This document shows, one piece after another, positions 33,263 to 44,294 of a DNA stretch of 64,000 nucleotides. The translations under genes were made by a program, and so were the position numbers. Position 1 is the stretch's first letter; every line of letters begins with the position of its first letter. Where the stretch lies: positions 10,189,001 to 10,253,000 of the forward strand of contig JANTQA010000036.1 of assembly GCA_027625915.1 (NCBI GenBank). The letters are read 5' to 3'. The stretch comes from Anaeramoeba flamelloides. Taxonomy: Eukaryota > Metamonada > Anaeramoebidae. The notes beneath the pieces are model-generated. The model made no database searches. It was not told where the DNA came from and was given only the letters and a program-made list of their open reading frames with translations.

Positions 33263-36200
33263 ATGAGCAAGTATTACAATGAAAATGGGAATTATCGAAA
33301 ATACAACACAAACCGATATAAAAATATTGTCTCTCTTCCGAAGAATAAGGAATTAGATTCCCTCTCAAAAACTGTTCCGCTTTATGGGCAAGATGATGAT
33401 CTATATGGCCACACATCATTGTCGCTATCAAAAGCAACGACAAATGTTAAAAGAGCAGGCAAGTCACCAAACTCTCATCGCTCGACAAACAACAATGCCA
33501 AGAAGCAATCGAGCCACGCTATGACATCAAGCACAACAAAGACAAATTCGCATCTGATCAGCACTTCACCAAAAAATACAACCACGCGAGTAAGGCCTTC
33601 CTCGCCTTATAAAGTCCTTGCAATGGACTCCAATTCGAATGTGATTAAAAGAAAAAACCATCACAAGCCAAAAAAAGAAATTCTACGATCAGTTACGCCT
33701 ACAAAGGATCTGTTCAAAAATTCCCAATTGGCCACACAAACAACAAAAAGATCTTCGCCAACCTCGAGTCTCACCCATTCAAACTCAAAAAAAAAGCCCA
33801 AAAAACTGACTGTGAGGTTATCAAACCATATAATTGAGAGATATGATCCAAACGAAAAGAAATACCGAAATCTTAATGAACCCAAAATGATCACATCTTC
33901 CACTTCTTCAAAATCAAAACTGAAAAATAACAAGGCACCACCAAAGAACAAATCAACAAAATCAAACACTAATTCTAGCCTCAACTCCAATACCAATCCC
34001 AATTCCAATTCTAATTCCACCTCTGCAATTAATGCAAAAACAAATTTCAAAACAAAAAATTCCCCTTCTTTAAATTTTAATAACTCTTTTTCTTCTCTAT
34101 CCCTGCGTTCAAAAAAACAAAACCATTTTTCCAGTCGTAATTTAAATTCAAGCTATCAAACAAGAAAGCCAAAAACAAAGTTTGATCGTCCTTTAACCCC
34201 TCAGACCTTTTCTTCTTACTCATCAATTGAAAAAAAGAAAAATGAAAAGTCCTTATTTTTAACACCAAACCCAAAGCACATTTCCTCTTCCAAGAGAAAC
34301 AGCAAAAAGGAGAATAAAAACACAACTCAAGACAGATATTGCCAAACACCAACGATACTTGGATCAGATTATTCGTCTTTTAATTCAAACTCAAAGACGA
34401 TCATTTATTCCGAAATCGGCATACAGACAAGCCGATCAAGCTTCCCATGGAAATTGCATTTTAGTTATCTCAACACCAAAGACAACCACGGTGGTGATGA
34501 GAATGATAATAGTGAAGAGAATGGGGACGAGAATAAGAGATATAGCTTTTCTTCTCAAAATAAGAAAAACAAAGTTAACAACTTGAAGAACAATACGAAG
34601 AATAATTCTTCAACAAGAATGAAAAGCCAAAAAAGCTCTTATTCTCCCTATTACATTTCTTCAAAAAGGAATTCACATAAAAGCGAGAAACATTCAAGCT
34701 TTCAACAAGTATGTATTCTTTTTTTTTATTTTTTCTTTTATTTTTTTATTCTCTTTTTTTTTTTATTTCTCAAAAAGAATTTGATGAATTTTTCATTTTT
34801 AGAACTTTTTAGAAACAAAATTGTTTCCTTGTGGATGTGTTTCGTTTTTTTTTTGTAAAGTTAGGGCAAAAAGTAAGATTATTTTAAAAAATAAAAAGGT
34901 ATTAAAAAATTTTTTACTTTTTTTTTTTTTTTTTAGAATCAAATGTCAAAAACCTTTTGAATGATGATTCTTAAAATAGGAAATTTGAAAACGAAAACAA
35001 ATATAATACAAACTCTAACCTCTCATTTAAATCAATTGTAACCAAATAAAAAAATAATTACCTTCAGTAACCTACCACTCAAAACGAAGAATATTTTGGA
35101 GATTTCCCTTCTTGTTTTTCTTGAAATTTCCTTTTTTCGAGAAACACCATTGTTGTGGATGTACCTTCTTGAAATACAAAACTGATGACTACTTCTAACT
35201 TAACAAAACTCTAAAGTACTACCTTTTCTGGGTGGAAACGGGGAAGTGGTATAAAAACGATCTTGAAAGATTGTTCTATAATCTCAGTTAAATTTACACA
35301 CTTATGGTTTCTTCTACAAAAAAATGGGAAATTTTCACAATTTTACCAATGTTACTCTTTCTGAGATTACTACCAAAATTTGATTTATATCTTTCATCAT
35401 TTCCATTTCAAATCTATAAACACAAAAAATTCTTATATCAGTCTGGTTCAAATATTTTTTATAGTTACTTTTACAAGTTTGAAATGTTTTCAAATTTGAA
35501 ATTTGTAATTGAAAATCCTTTAAGGGATTAGTAAACTAAAAAAAATCTTCTTGTAAATTTAATAGCTAATTCCAAAAAGAACATCAAATCAATATTTTTT
35601 ACCACACCTTGGAATTGAAAAACCAAAGTAACAATCTGATTACTAAAAGACCAAACTTACTTTTTAATGCTATTTTCAGAAATAAATTATTGTTTTTAAA
35701 AGTTTGATGCATATTTTTTCATTTTTGAAATAGTTCAAAATTTAACTTATTTTCCAAATTATTTCAAAAAAAATCTTTTCGTTGAAGAAGAAAGAAATCT
35801 TATTATCTCTGAGGGAAGTAGACAAAAATATTCTTTAAAAATGAAACCACAAATTTTTGGAATAACTTTCAAAATAAAAAATATACTTAATTTCAAAAAA
35901 ATTAAAATAATTATTTTAAAAATTGAAAAAATATAATTTATTTAAACACTTTGAATCAATTTTTTCTATTTGTTTTAAAAAAAAAATACGAAAAAAGCAA
36001 CCAAACCATGAAATTAAAAATTCTCCCAAAATAAACTTTTTTAAAACCTGGAAAATTCAACTTAAAAATCTAAAGAAAAACTTTTTAATTTGATTATTTT
36101 TAATCAATAATTAATAACCCAATCTTAATTATTTCAATGAGTTAGTATTAACCCAATAATTAAATTTATCAATGGACTTTACAATTATTTCTCAAATTTT

Positions 36201-39200
36201 TAAAGATTTTCAAACAAATAAAATGAATTCAAATAAATAATTCGAATAAAAAAAAATATTAAATAATAATTCTCAAACAACTGACTTTAATAATAACAGT
36301 TTATTGTTTATACTTTGAATAAACGTATAAAAATCTTACTTAATCATTGTTTAAAAATCAAGAAATATAAATAAATATTCAAAAATAAAATAGATGATCA
36401 ATTTTTTCAGATCTTCAAGGATTCAATATATGATTTATTTTTCTTGTATTTTTAAAATAAGATTAAAGTTTCAAGGTTAATAGTTCATAAAAACGATTAG
36501 AAAATTACTAATAGTGAGATTTTCTCAAAAAAAAATGCTCTTTGCAAATTTTTCTTTTTCTGTTTTGGATCCAAAAAATCCCAAACAAAAAGAGGATCAA
36601 ATCTTGTTACTTAAAATTTTATTGGGAAAATGAACTTATTTTAAAAATGATAACTCATTTCTCTAAAGTTGATAAAGGAGATTTCTTATCAATTTAATTG
36701 TATACTTGTGTAAAAAATTACCTATTGCCTTTGGGAAAATAAATAAATAAGAGTTACCAGCCCCTTAAAGATCTAGTGTTTTATCTTGGATTTACACCAT
36801 ACTCAATGGGTAGCTTGACTCTAAAAAGTGTATTGCGAAATTGCACTTCTTTTGATTGACAAAATTCAAATAGCAAATAAAAAATTTTCAATTGGATCCC
36901 ATTGCTAAAAAATTCATTTAAAAAAAAAAATTAAATATCAATCTCAATTACAAAAATTCAAATTTTGCAAAAAAAAATCCAATTGTTTCTAATTTTATAT
37001 ATTTACAAATGGGTTAAATTTCTTCAATTTGAAATAAATTGTTTTCTTGTAGTATAATCCCAATACAATCCGATTTAATCTAATTTGTAGTTATTTGAAA
37101 CCCTCTAAATTTTACAGAGTAAGTATTGTGTAACATTCTGGAGATAAAAAATAACTCATTTGAGAATAGAAAAAAATGAAAAAAAAAAATCTTCGAGATC
37201 TCACAAAGCTGCCAAAGATCGACACTTCAAAACTAACACAGTTGTTTTCAAAATTATAATCTTCTAACCATTCTAATTGAAAATTGAGTGTCGCTATTTG
37301 GCGCTTTTTTCTAAAAATGTTTTCTTTTTTTGATTTTTGGAGAACGATCGTACATCGCTGTTGGTTGGCTCGTTTTTGATTGGTGTTAGGTACTCTTAAA
37401 AATTACTAAATTTTTTAATCCATTTCAAAAAATTATTTTTAACCGTAATGACTCGACCCTTAAATCCATTTATTTTTTTAAATTTTCATTCAAAGATCTG
37501 TATTTGACATTTTTTTGTTTGTGATTGAGGTGTTTTTAAATTTATAAAATAGTTATTTTTTTGTTCAATTTCTTATTGAGAAGAAAAAGCAAAATCGCAC
37601 TAGAAATCAACACTCTCTGATGTGGAAAAGTAGTAATTAATTTTCAATAATTCAAAATAATGGATTTCTCGATTTCAAACATTATTTAATTTTCAAAGAA
37701 AAAAGATGAAATAAGGAAATAATATTAAGATATTGCTTTTATCACCATACGATGTATTTCACAAGATTTCAAAAAGAAAATGTTTGATAAAAAATCATTA
37801 TTTTATTTTTCGATCTACAGTAACGTAAATAACCCATGTTATGAACTTTAATACATTACCCCAATTTAAACCATGATCAAATGATTGAATCTCTGGAGTT
37901 TAGAAAAGAAACCTAAAATGAGTGATAACAGTATATAAATAAATAAAAAAGAGTTTTTTAAATAAATTTTAAAAAATAATTATGAAGATATTGAAAGACT
38001 AAATTGCAAATTTTTTGAAAAAAAAATGAAAAGATCATTTTTTGAATTTTTAAAAAAAATAATTAAATCTTAAAAAATTTTGAAAGTTTGTAAAAAAAAA
38101 TTTGATTGATTTTATTTTTATCAAAAAAACTCTCAAAATAGAGAAAGCATGTTTACACTTGTGTATTTCTCCTTCAAGAAAAAATAAATAAAAAGTATTT
38201 TGAAACTTTGAAGGGAAAAAAAAATAGAGAGAATGAATTTTCTAATTTTTAAAACTTTGTTAAAAAATAAAAAAATAAAAAAATAAAAAATAAAAACAAA
38301 AGATTTGTTACTTTTTCCCAAAATTAATCTACAAAAGAGGTTTTTTTAAGAAAAATTAAACAATCAATAAAAAGAAAAAAAAAAAAAAAAAATTTTATCT
38401 ATAAATCTCTTCTAATTCCAATATAAAATATCTATTTGTTATTATTGATAATAATATTAATATTTTAATCCTACCTTATCTATATATTCTTTTATAGACG
38501 GGAACAGAAGACTTTTTAACACACCCATGGTTTGAAGATGAAATTGATGAAACAGAATTTACTTCATCCCGTATGTCTAAAAACCAAAAAAATAATTATT
38601 ATCAAAATAACAGTAATCAATATCGTTCCTCTCGTAGAATTTGGGACAATAAAAACGAAAATGATCAACAAAATAAAAGCAAAACTAATAGAAGGAATTA
38701 CCAAACCACACAAGATTTTACTACAGGAATGGATGGTCAAAACCAAACAACAAAAAAAAAATTAGAATCACAAAGAAAGCATTCCAAATCAAATAAATCA
38801 AGTAGATCGAGTAGATCAAGTCATTCCAACCGAAAAAGCAGGACAGGAAGAACAAAAGTGCACTATGTCAACAGAAAAAAATCCGGTCAATCAAGAAACC
38901 CAAAGTATAATCTTCCCCAAAGAATAGATCGAAATTCTTATCGTGAGTATGATTCTGATAATTTAAAGTCCAGATCCTATTATTCTGGTGATGGGTTAGA
39001 AAAACAAAAAATTACCGGAAGAAGAGATCCTTTAAGCAAAATTTTAACACGTGGGAATTTTGATCGTGTCGAAAATAATGATAATGATAATAATAATAAT
39101 AAATATAAAAGAGAAAAAAGAGCTAACAATAAAAATAGAAAATATTCAAATTCGTCGTCATCAACAATTCACAAACCAAAGGTGCAAGCTATTTCCCATA

Positions 39201-39355
39201 ATAGTCAGGATTATTCACACACTAGGTGGCTAGAGTTTTCAATGGCTGGGCCAGATCCAAATAAAAAAACTGAAATAACTTCAAGTTATTCTGGATCAGC
39301 CTTTAGTGAAATTTCTTCTTATCGATCAACCGATGAAGATAAAAAATTTTGGTAA
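33263..39355 (+). CDS. Ser/Asn/Lys-rich protein, two exons (33263-34708, 38498-39355)
   Basis: Exon 1 starts MSKYYNENGNYRKYN and ends in phase 0 at CAA|GTATGT. Reading past it gives only Phe/Leu runs, which indicates intron. Exon 2 follows a ttcttttatag acceptor, also in phase 0, and reads TGTEDFLTHPWFEDEIDE, then a Ser/Arg/Asn-rich tail to DEDKKFW and TAA. Joined product 767 residues. It is basic and low-complexity throughout (Ser, Asn, Lys, Thr, Arg), with scattered SP and TP sites (RVRPSSPYK, SVTPTKD), so it could be a phosphorylated cytoskeletal or nuclear protein. No domain is recognised. The 3789-bp intron is large for this window and holds repeats A2, H2 and D2. An internal small exon or two separate genes cannot be excluded, but the phase match and shared composition favour one gene. 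Confidence 0.7.
35085..35345 (-). other. GC-richer island with an interrupted antisense reading frame
   Basis: Inside the 3.8-kb intron. On the minus strand about 41 codons (CRRNHKCVNLTEIIEQ, SFKIVFIPLPRFHPEK) run to one TAG and then 43 more in the same frame (VVISFVFQEGTSTTM, FLEKRKFQEKQEGKS) to TGA. Base composition is clearly less AT-rich than the flanks. I infer a relic coding segment; no domain is recognised, and part of the plus strand is also open. Confidence 0.3.
35515..35880 (-). repeat. Family A repeat, copy 2 (intronic, inverted)
   Basis: Reverse complement of 27780-28141, aligning through GGAAGTAGACAAAAATATTC and CCAAACTTACTTTTAATGC, with good agreement to the right-hand end. It lies in the intron of the gene at 33263. 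Confidence 0.65.
36770..37480 (+). repeat. Family H long diverged repeat, copy 2 (intronic)
   Basis: Same order of blocks as 31790-32770: TTGCACTTCTTTTGATTG, CAATTGGATCC, GGGTTAAATTTC, GTAACATTCTGGAGATA, CGTAATGACTCGACCCTTAAA. It lies 1 kb before exon 2 of the gene at 33263, whereas copy 1 lies just before exon 1. Confidence 0.6.
37818..38110 (+). repeat. Family D element, copy 2 (partial)
   Basis: Starts CAGTAACGTAAATAACCCATG after a TA and follows the left part of D1 through ATTATGAAGATATTGAAAG, then fades. The protein-like interior of D1 is not preserved here and no right arm was found. Confidence 0.6.
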
Positions 39356-39374
39356 TTAGAATGATCATTATTAA

Positions 39375-39376
<2 letters not shown>

Positions 39377-39410
<34 letters not shown>

Positions 39411-39705
39411 TTCACATGTTCTTTTTAAATCAAAATAATAATAATAATAATAATAATAATATTTCTAATAATAAATGTTTCAAAATCTATAATTTTTGTT
39501 TAAAAAAAGTTAAAAATAATCACATTTATAATAATATTTTAATTTATTGTTTTTTTGGTTGTAAAACGTTTAGAAAAATAATTTGTTTTTAAGGGATTGA
39601 TTCATAATTTATGCTTTCAATATATTTTTAACCTTTTAAGTTTATTATAATGGATTTTTTAAATATTTTTGAAGATAAATAGCATACTTTAATAATAAAA
39701 TATAA

Positions 39706-39736
<31 letters not shown>
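39377..39736. repeat. Microsatellites after the gene at 33263
   Basis: (TTA)n at about 39377-39410, (AAT)n at about 39437-39460 and a (TA)n-(TG)n run at 39705-39736, all in the 3' flank. Confidence 0.9.
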
Positions 39737-39737
<1 letters not shown>

Positions 39738-40955
39738 TTATCTACAATTTTGGTATTGTTTATTTTTTTCTAATTTCCAGTAATCGATGCCAAAAATAAT
39801 ATTGATTCTTATGTGAATATTAAAAAATGAATGGGAATTGTTGATAAATAAACTAATCAAGAAAAAAAAAAAATTCAAGATAATAAACTAAAACATTTTT
39901 TACTTATTGTAAAAACATATAAAAAATCTATTAAATTGGAATTGAATTAAGAGTTACTTTTTGAAATTTGAATTTAACATGGTTAAAAAAGTTTAGATAC
40001 TCGGTTTTTAGATCATAAGAGATTGATACAAAATAGATTGGTAATAAAAGACTAAATGTCTTGAAATACTACAATTTTTCGAAAAATAAGAAGGTATTTT
40101 ATTTTTTTGGAATAATTTTTTGAAAACCCAAGCATTTCAATTTCGAATTCTAAAGGATAAAAAAGGTAATTCGTTTTAGAGTAAAACTGGAAAACACTTT
40201 ATAATTTCTATTTTTTGTGGTAAAATTTTCTTAAAAAATGAACTATTTAATAGATGTTGGGGATTTGGTACTCATTTTCATTAATGAAATTTACTTTTTG
40301 AGGATTATTTATTACCTGGCGGGTTTTAAAAATTACAAATCAGGCTGGAAAGAAAAGCATTTGTAACCCAAATGATTGGTAGTAGTTAGATTTTATCTTT
40401 TTTTGGTTGAAGAAAATAACAAAAAAGGTAAATTTATTTTCTCAGCTGATAGATAGAATAGTTTAATTTCAATTTTTTTTGAAAAATTGTTGTGTTTTGG
40501 TTGTTTGTGTTCCACTTGGTACAAAAAAAACAGGAGTTGTATTTTTTCAAGAAAAAAATTCAAATCTAATTTCAATTTTTGGAAATAAATAAAATGTTTT
40601 TCTATATTTATTTGAATTTGATGAAAAACAAACTATTCATCTATATTTGTACTAATCTTTAAATTAATTTGATTTTAGAAACTAAAAATTAATAAAATTT
40701 TTGAAAATGTTTTTATTTTTTTTTAAATTTTAGAAAAAGATTCTGGGGATTTTATGAACCAAAATAGTGAATCAAGAGTTTGTTTTAACAATATTCTAAT
40801 TAAATTTAGATGTTTATATTATCAAAACAAATTCTTTGTAAAAAGTTTATTCCTGTATATTAAGATATATTTAATATACCTTAGCACCAGTGATTTGCCC
40901 AAATTTCATCAAGTTTTAAATAAAAGATTTAAAATGTTATTGATATACTAATATA

Positions 40956-41100
40956 TAGTCAGTTCTACTTTTAAGGCACAAACTTTCAACGAAATTTAAG
41001 GTACAAAAAAATCTCAAATTAAGGCACAAAATTCAGATTCTAGTAAAATAAATTGTAAAAAAAAAATTACAAAATATGTGCCTTAAAAGTGGAACTGACT
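40956..41100. repeat. Foldback element, family C copy 3
   Basis: 145-bp compact copy: AGTCAGTTCTACTTTTAAGG at the left, TTAAAAGTGGAACTGACTG at the right. TA lies at the left border and TA within the GTA at the right border. Shorter than the other copies, lacking part of one inner arm. Confidence 0.85.
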
Positions 41101-42599
41101 GTATTTATTTTCTTATTTATCTCTAATCCAGATTTAAATTATAATAAAAACTCAAAATAGTTCAAAGAGAAAGTAGTTATGTTATTTTATTTTTGTTTTT
41201 TTTTTGCAAAAAAAAATAATAATTATTTATTTTTATATTTTCTTTAAAGATTTTTTTTTTTTTTTTTAATTTTTTAAATTAGTCATTTTATTACAGTAAT
41301 AATAATACAAGAATCAATGTATTGTTTTGTTAATAATAATAATCAAATAATTTTGTTAATTTTATGATAAAAAATAAATAAATAAATATATTACTGAGAA
41401 ATTTTAATTTTTTTTTATAGATAAAATTATAATAAATATTAATTCAAGAGAAAAATGAAATTTATTTTTTAAGGACAAAATTAATAGTTTAATATGAATA
41501 ATTTTCTAAAATTTTTATTTAAATCATATAAAATACTTGAAATAACAAAAAAAAATAAATTGTAAAATAATTATATTTATTACGTTGGAATAAAACAAAT
41601 AAAAACGTTTTTTAATAGATAAATTAAACAGTCTGAATATATATAAAAAATTATATATAATAACTTTTAAATATTATTCAAAGATAATAATCTTCGAAAT
41701 CTTCGAAACCAATAATTTTTTTTTGAATTTTGTTTTTAGTAAAAATTTTAATAATATATTTATGAAATTTGAATTTAACAATCTAAATTAATCGAGGTCT
41801 TATAAAATAATTTTTGATATATCATCTATTATTCAATAATATTATTTATTTTATGTCTAGATTTTAAAAAGTAAAAAATTCAAAAATAGTAAAAATAAAA
41901 AAAAAAAAATTGATTATTTATTTGACTTGAATATGTCAAAATCATTTAAATTTGAAAAAAATTCTTGTTGAAAAAATTTCCCAAATTTCTCAATGAAAAA
42001 AATATCAATTTTTTTTCAAATTTAATTTATATATTTTTTTCTATTTCTTAATTATTTGAAATCAAATATATAAATCGTCATCGAATAGAAATCAACCATA
42101 AAAAAAATTTTCTATATAATGTCAAAAAGTCTTTTGTAATGAATAAATTGTTCAACAAAGTATTTTAGTCAATTTTGAGGTACAAATGACCAAAAAAATT
42201 TCCAGTAAAATGTGATGTGTTTTCTTCATATAAACTAAGAAGTTTTTTATGTCTAGACAAACTTTTAAAAATTACAAAATTTTTTCATTTTTACAAATTC
42301 TCAATGAAAAAATAATAAAATCATAAAAACCAAAAAAAATTTTTCAAATGATGTTAATTACTTTTTAAAATTATTTTTTTATTGTGTGTAACTATACAAT
42401 TTAGAATTATAAATTATTTCTAAGATAATTGTTTATAAATTCTATTTCTTATAATCCTTTGATAAAAATTCAAATTAAAAAATTTTCTTTCGAAGGCAAT
42501 TCTTATATTTGGGGTTCTAAGGGGTATGTGTATATATAATACACATAATTATTTTATGAATAAAAACTTGTTTTGAATTTTTTAATTTTTTTTTCTTTT

Positions 42600-42790
42600 C
42601 TTTTTTTTTTTCTTCCTTTTTTCCAGTTAAGTAATCTGTTTATTTAGATCTGTGTGTTTTTTTTTTGATGGCTTATATTAGGTTAAAGTTGATTTTTTTA
42701 AAAACAGAAACATTCATATGAAATTAGTTGATTGTATCTAACCATTTAGTTGATCAATAATTTTTAATATATTTTTTACTCCTTTTTTAA
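42600..42790 (+). repeat. Family B element, copy 3 (partial)
   Basis: Matches the middle of B1: CAGTTAAGTAATCTGTTTATT and GTTGATTGTATCTAACCATT. It has no recognisable ends and is an eroded fragment. Confidence 0.55.
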
Positions 42791-43340
42791 TTCATTTTTT
42801 TACCCAAATCCAAAAATTTCAAAACAATCTTTATTTATTTGTATTAATAATTATTTATTTTTTATTCTGAGAGTATTGTTATTGATACAAAATCATTAAC
42901 ATTTTACTCAGTGGAGTTTTCCAATTTGGTATTTTTTCAAGAATTTAATAAATAAAATTTTTTTTTGTAAAAAAAATGAATTTGGGTATTAAAAATTTAG
43001 AATTAGAGTTTTTATTAAACATCTTTTTTGGGATTTTTGTTAATTATTTAATACAGTCATATTTTATGAATTTTTATATTAATAGAAAAAAAAAGAGAAT
43101 GAAAAATATTTGTATTATCAAGTCGATTTACATTCTACTTGTTATCTATTTTATTGATTATTGTGAAATAATAATTTTGTCTAATACGAAAATTGTGGTG
43201 ATTTCTAACTTTTATTTTTTGCATAAATGTATGGGTTATAAGAATTTCTCTCGATCATCTATTTTTATTTATATTAATACAATTACCTAATGGTTGTCCT
43301 CAAATAATTTTTTTTTTTACAAAATACAATTTATTTATTA

Positions 43341-43537
43341 CAGTCAGTTTCACTTTTAAGGCACAAACTTTCAACGAAATTTAAGGTACAAAAAAAATCT
43401 CAAATTAAGGCACAAAATTCAAATTCTAGTAAAATAAATTGTAAAAAAAATAATTACAAATTTTGTGCCTTAATTTGAGATTTTTTATGTGCCTTAAATT
43501 TCGTTGAAAGTTTGTGTCTAAAAAGTGGAACTGTCTG
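43341..43537. repeat. Foldback element, family C copy 4
   Basis: 197-bp copy with clean TA flanks (43339-43340, 43538-43539). Ends are CAGTCAGTTTCACTTTTAAG and its near-complement. The two halves pair along almost the whole length around a short AT core, so the element can form one long hairpin. Confidence 0.9.
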
Positions 43538-44294
43538 TAATAATAAATTAAAAGTTAATGTATAAAAAGAAAAAAACATATAGAAATTAATACAGTTCCA
43601 CATTATGAACCTGTAATTATTACAAAATCATTACAAAAATTCTATTTTAAAATTTGAAAATAAATAAAACAACTTAATTCTTATAATAAAATATGAAAAA
43701 AATGTCTACTTTAGCTATTACTTGTTATTTCATATCGGTTCTAAGGTCAACAGGAAAGTTTGTTTATTAAAAATAAAACTTGAGTGGGTTAATAAATATT
43801 CACCAAATTAATATAGTTGGTAATTTTTTTCAGAAATTTTTTCTTCAAAATAGAGGAATTTTTTTTTACATTAAGTTATGTAATTTGTATTTTTTAAAAT
43901 TAGTGTATGTTAAAATATATTGTTTTTTCACTTTTAAATTTTTTCCAATTAAATTACTATACTATTTTTAGTTGCATATTTTTTCACAAAGTTTAATTCT
44001 TGCCTTTAAGAAAATTATACTTTTTTTTCTTCATTAGAATTTAAAAAAAAATCTTGAAAATGAAAAAATCAAACAAGACTTTAAAAATAATAACGAAAAA
44101 TTGGTTATTTGTTGAAAATCAAACAAAAATTAGTTTTATTTTGAATTTAAAAAAAGTTGAGTTATTGATTTATTTTAAAATTTGAAAAAAATAGCTAGCA
44201 AAATAAAAAAATTAAAAAAATTCTTTTTTTAGGATTTGTTAATACAAAAGAGAACAAAATAAAATAAAAAAAATAATAATAATAAAAAATTCCC

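Larger units (their letters stand above)
39737..44294. other. Intergenic region between convergent genes
   Basis: Very AT-rich. It holds repeats C3, B3 and C4. Two small frames look mildly coding: 40238-40366 plus (MNYLIDVGDLVLIF) and about 40738-40951 plus (SGDFMNQNSESRVC, after a ttttag), the latter ending where C3 begins. Neither has enough support to call. Confidence 0.5.

Noticed and set aside
42976-43290. 104-codon hydrophobic plus-strand frame
   Set aside because: Composition is what very AT-rich DNA gives by chance (Ile, Phe, Tyr, Asn, Lys); no domain, no splice logic.
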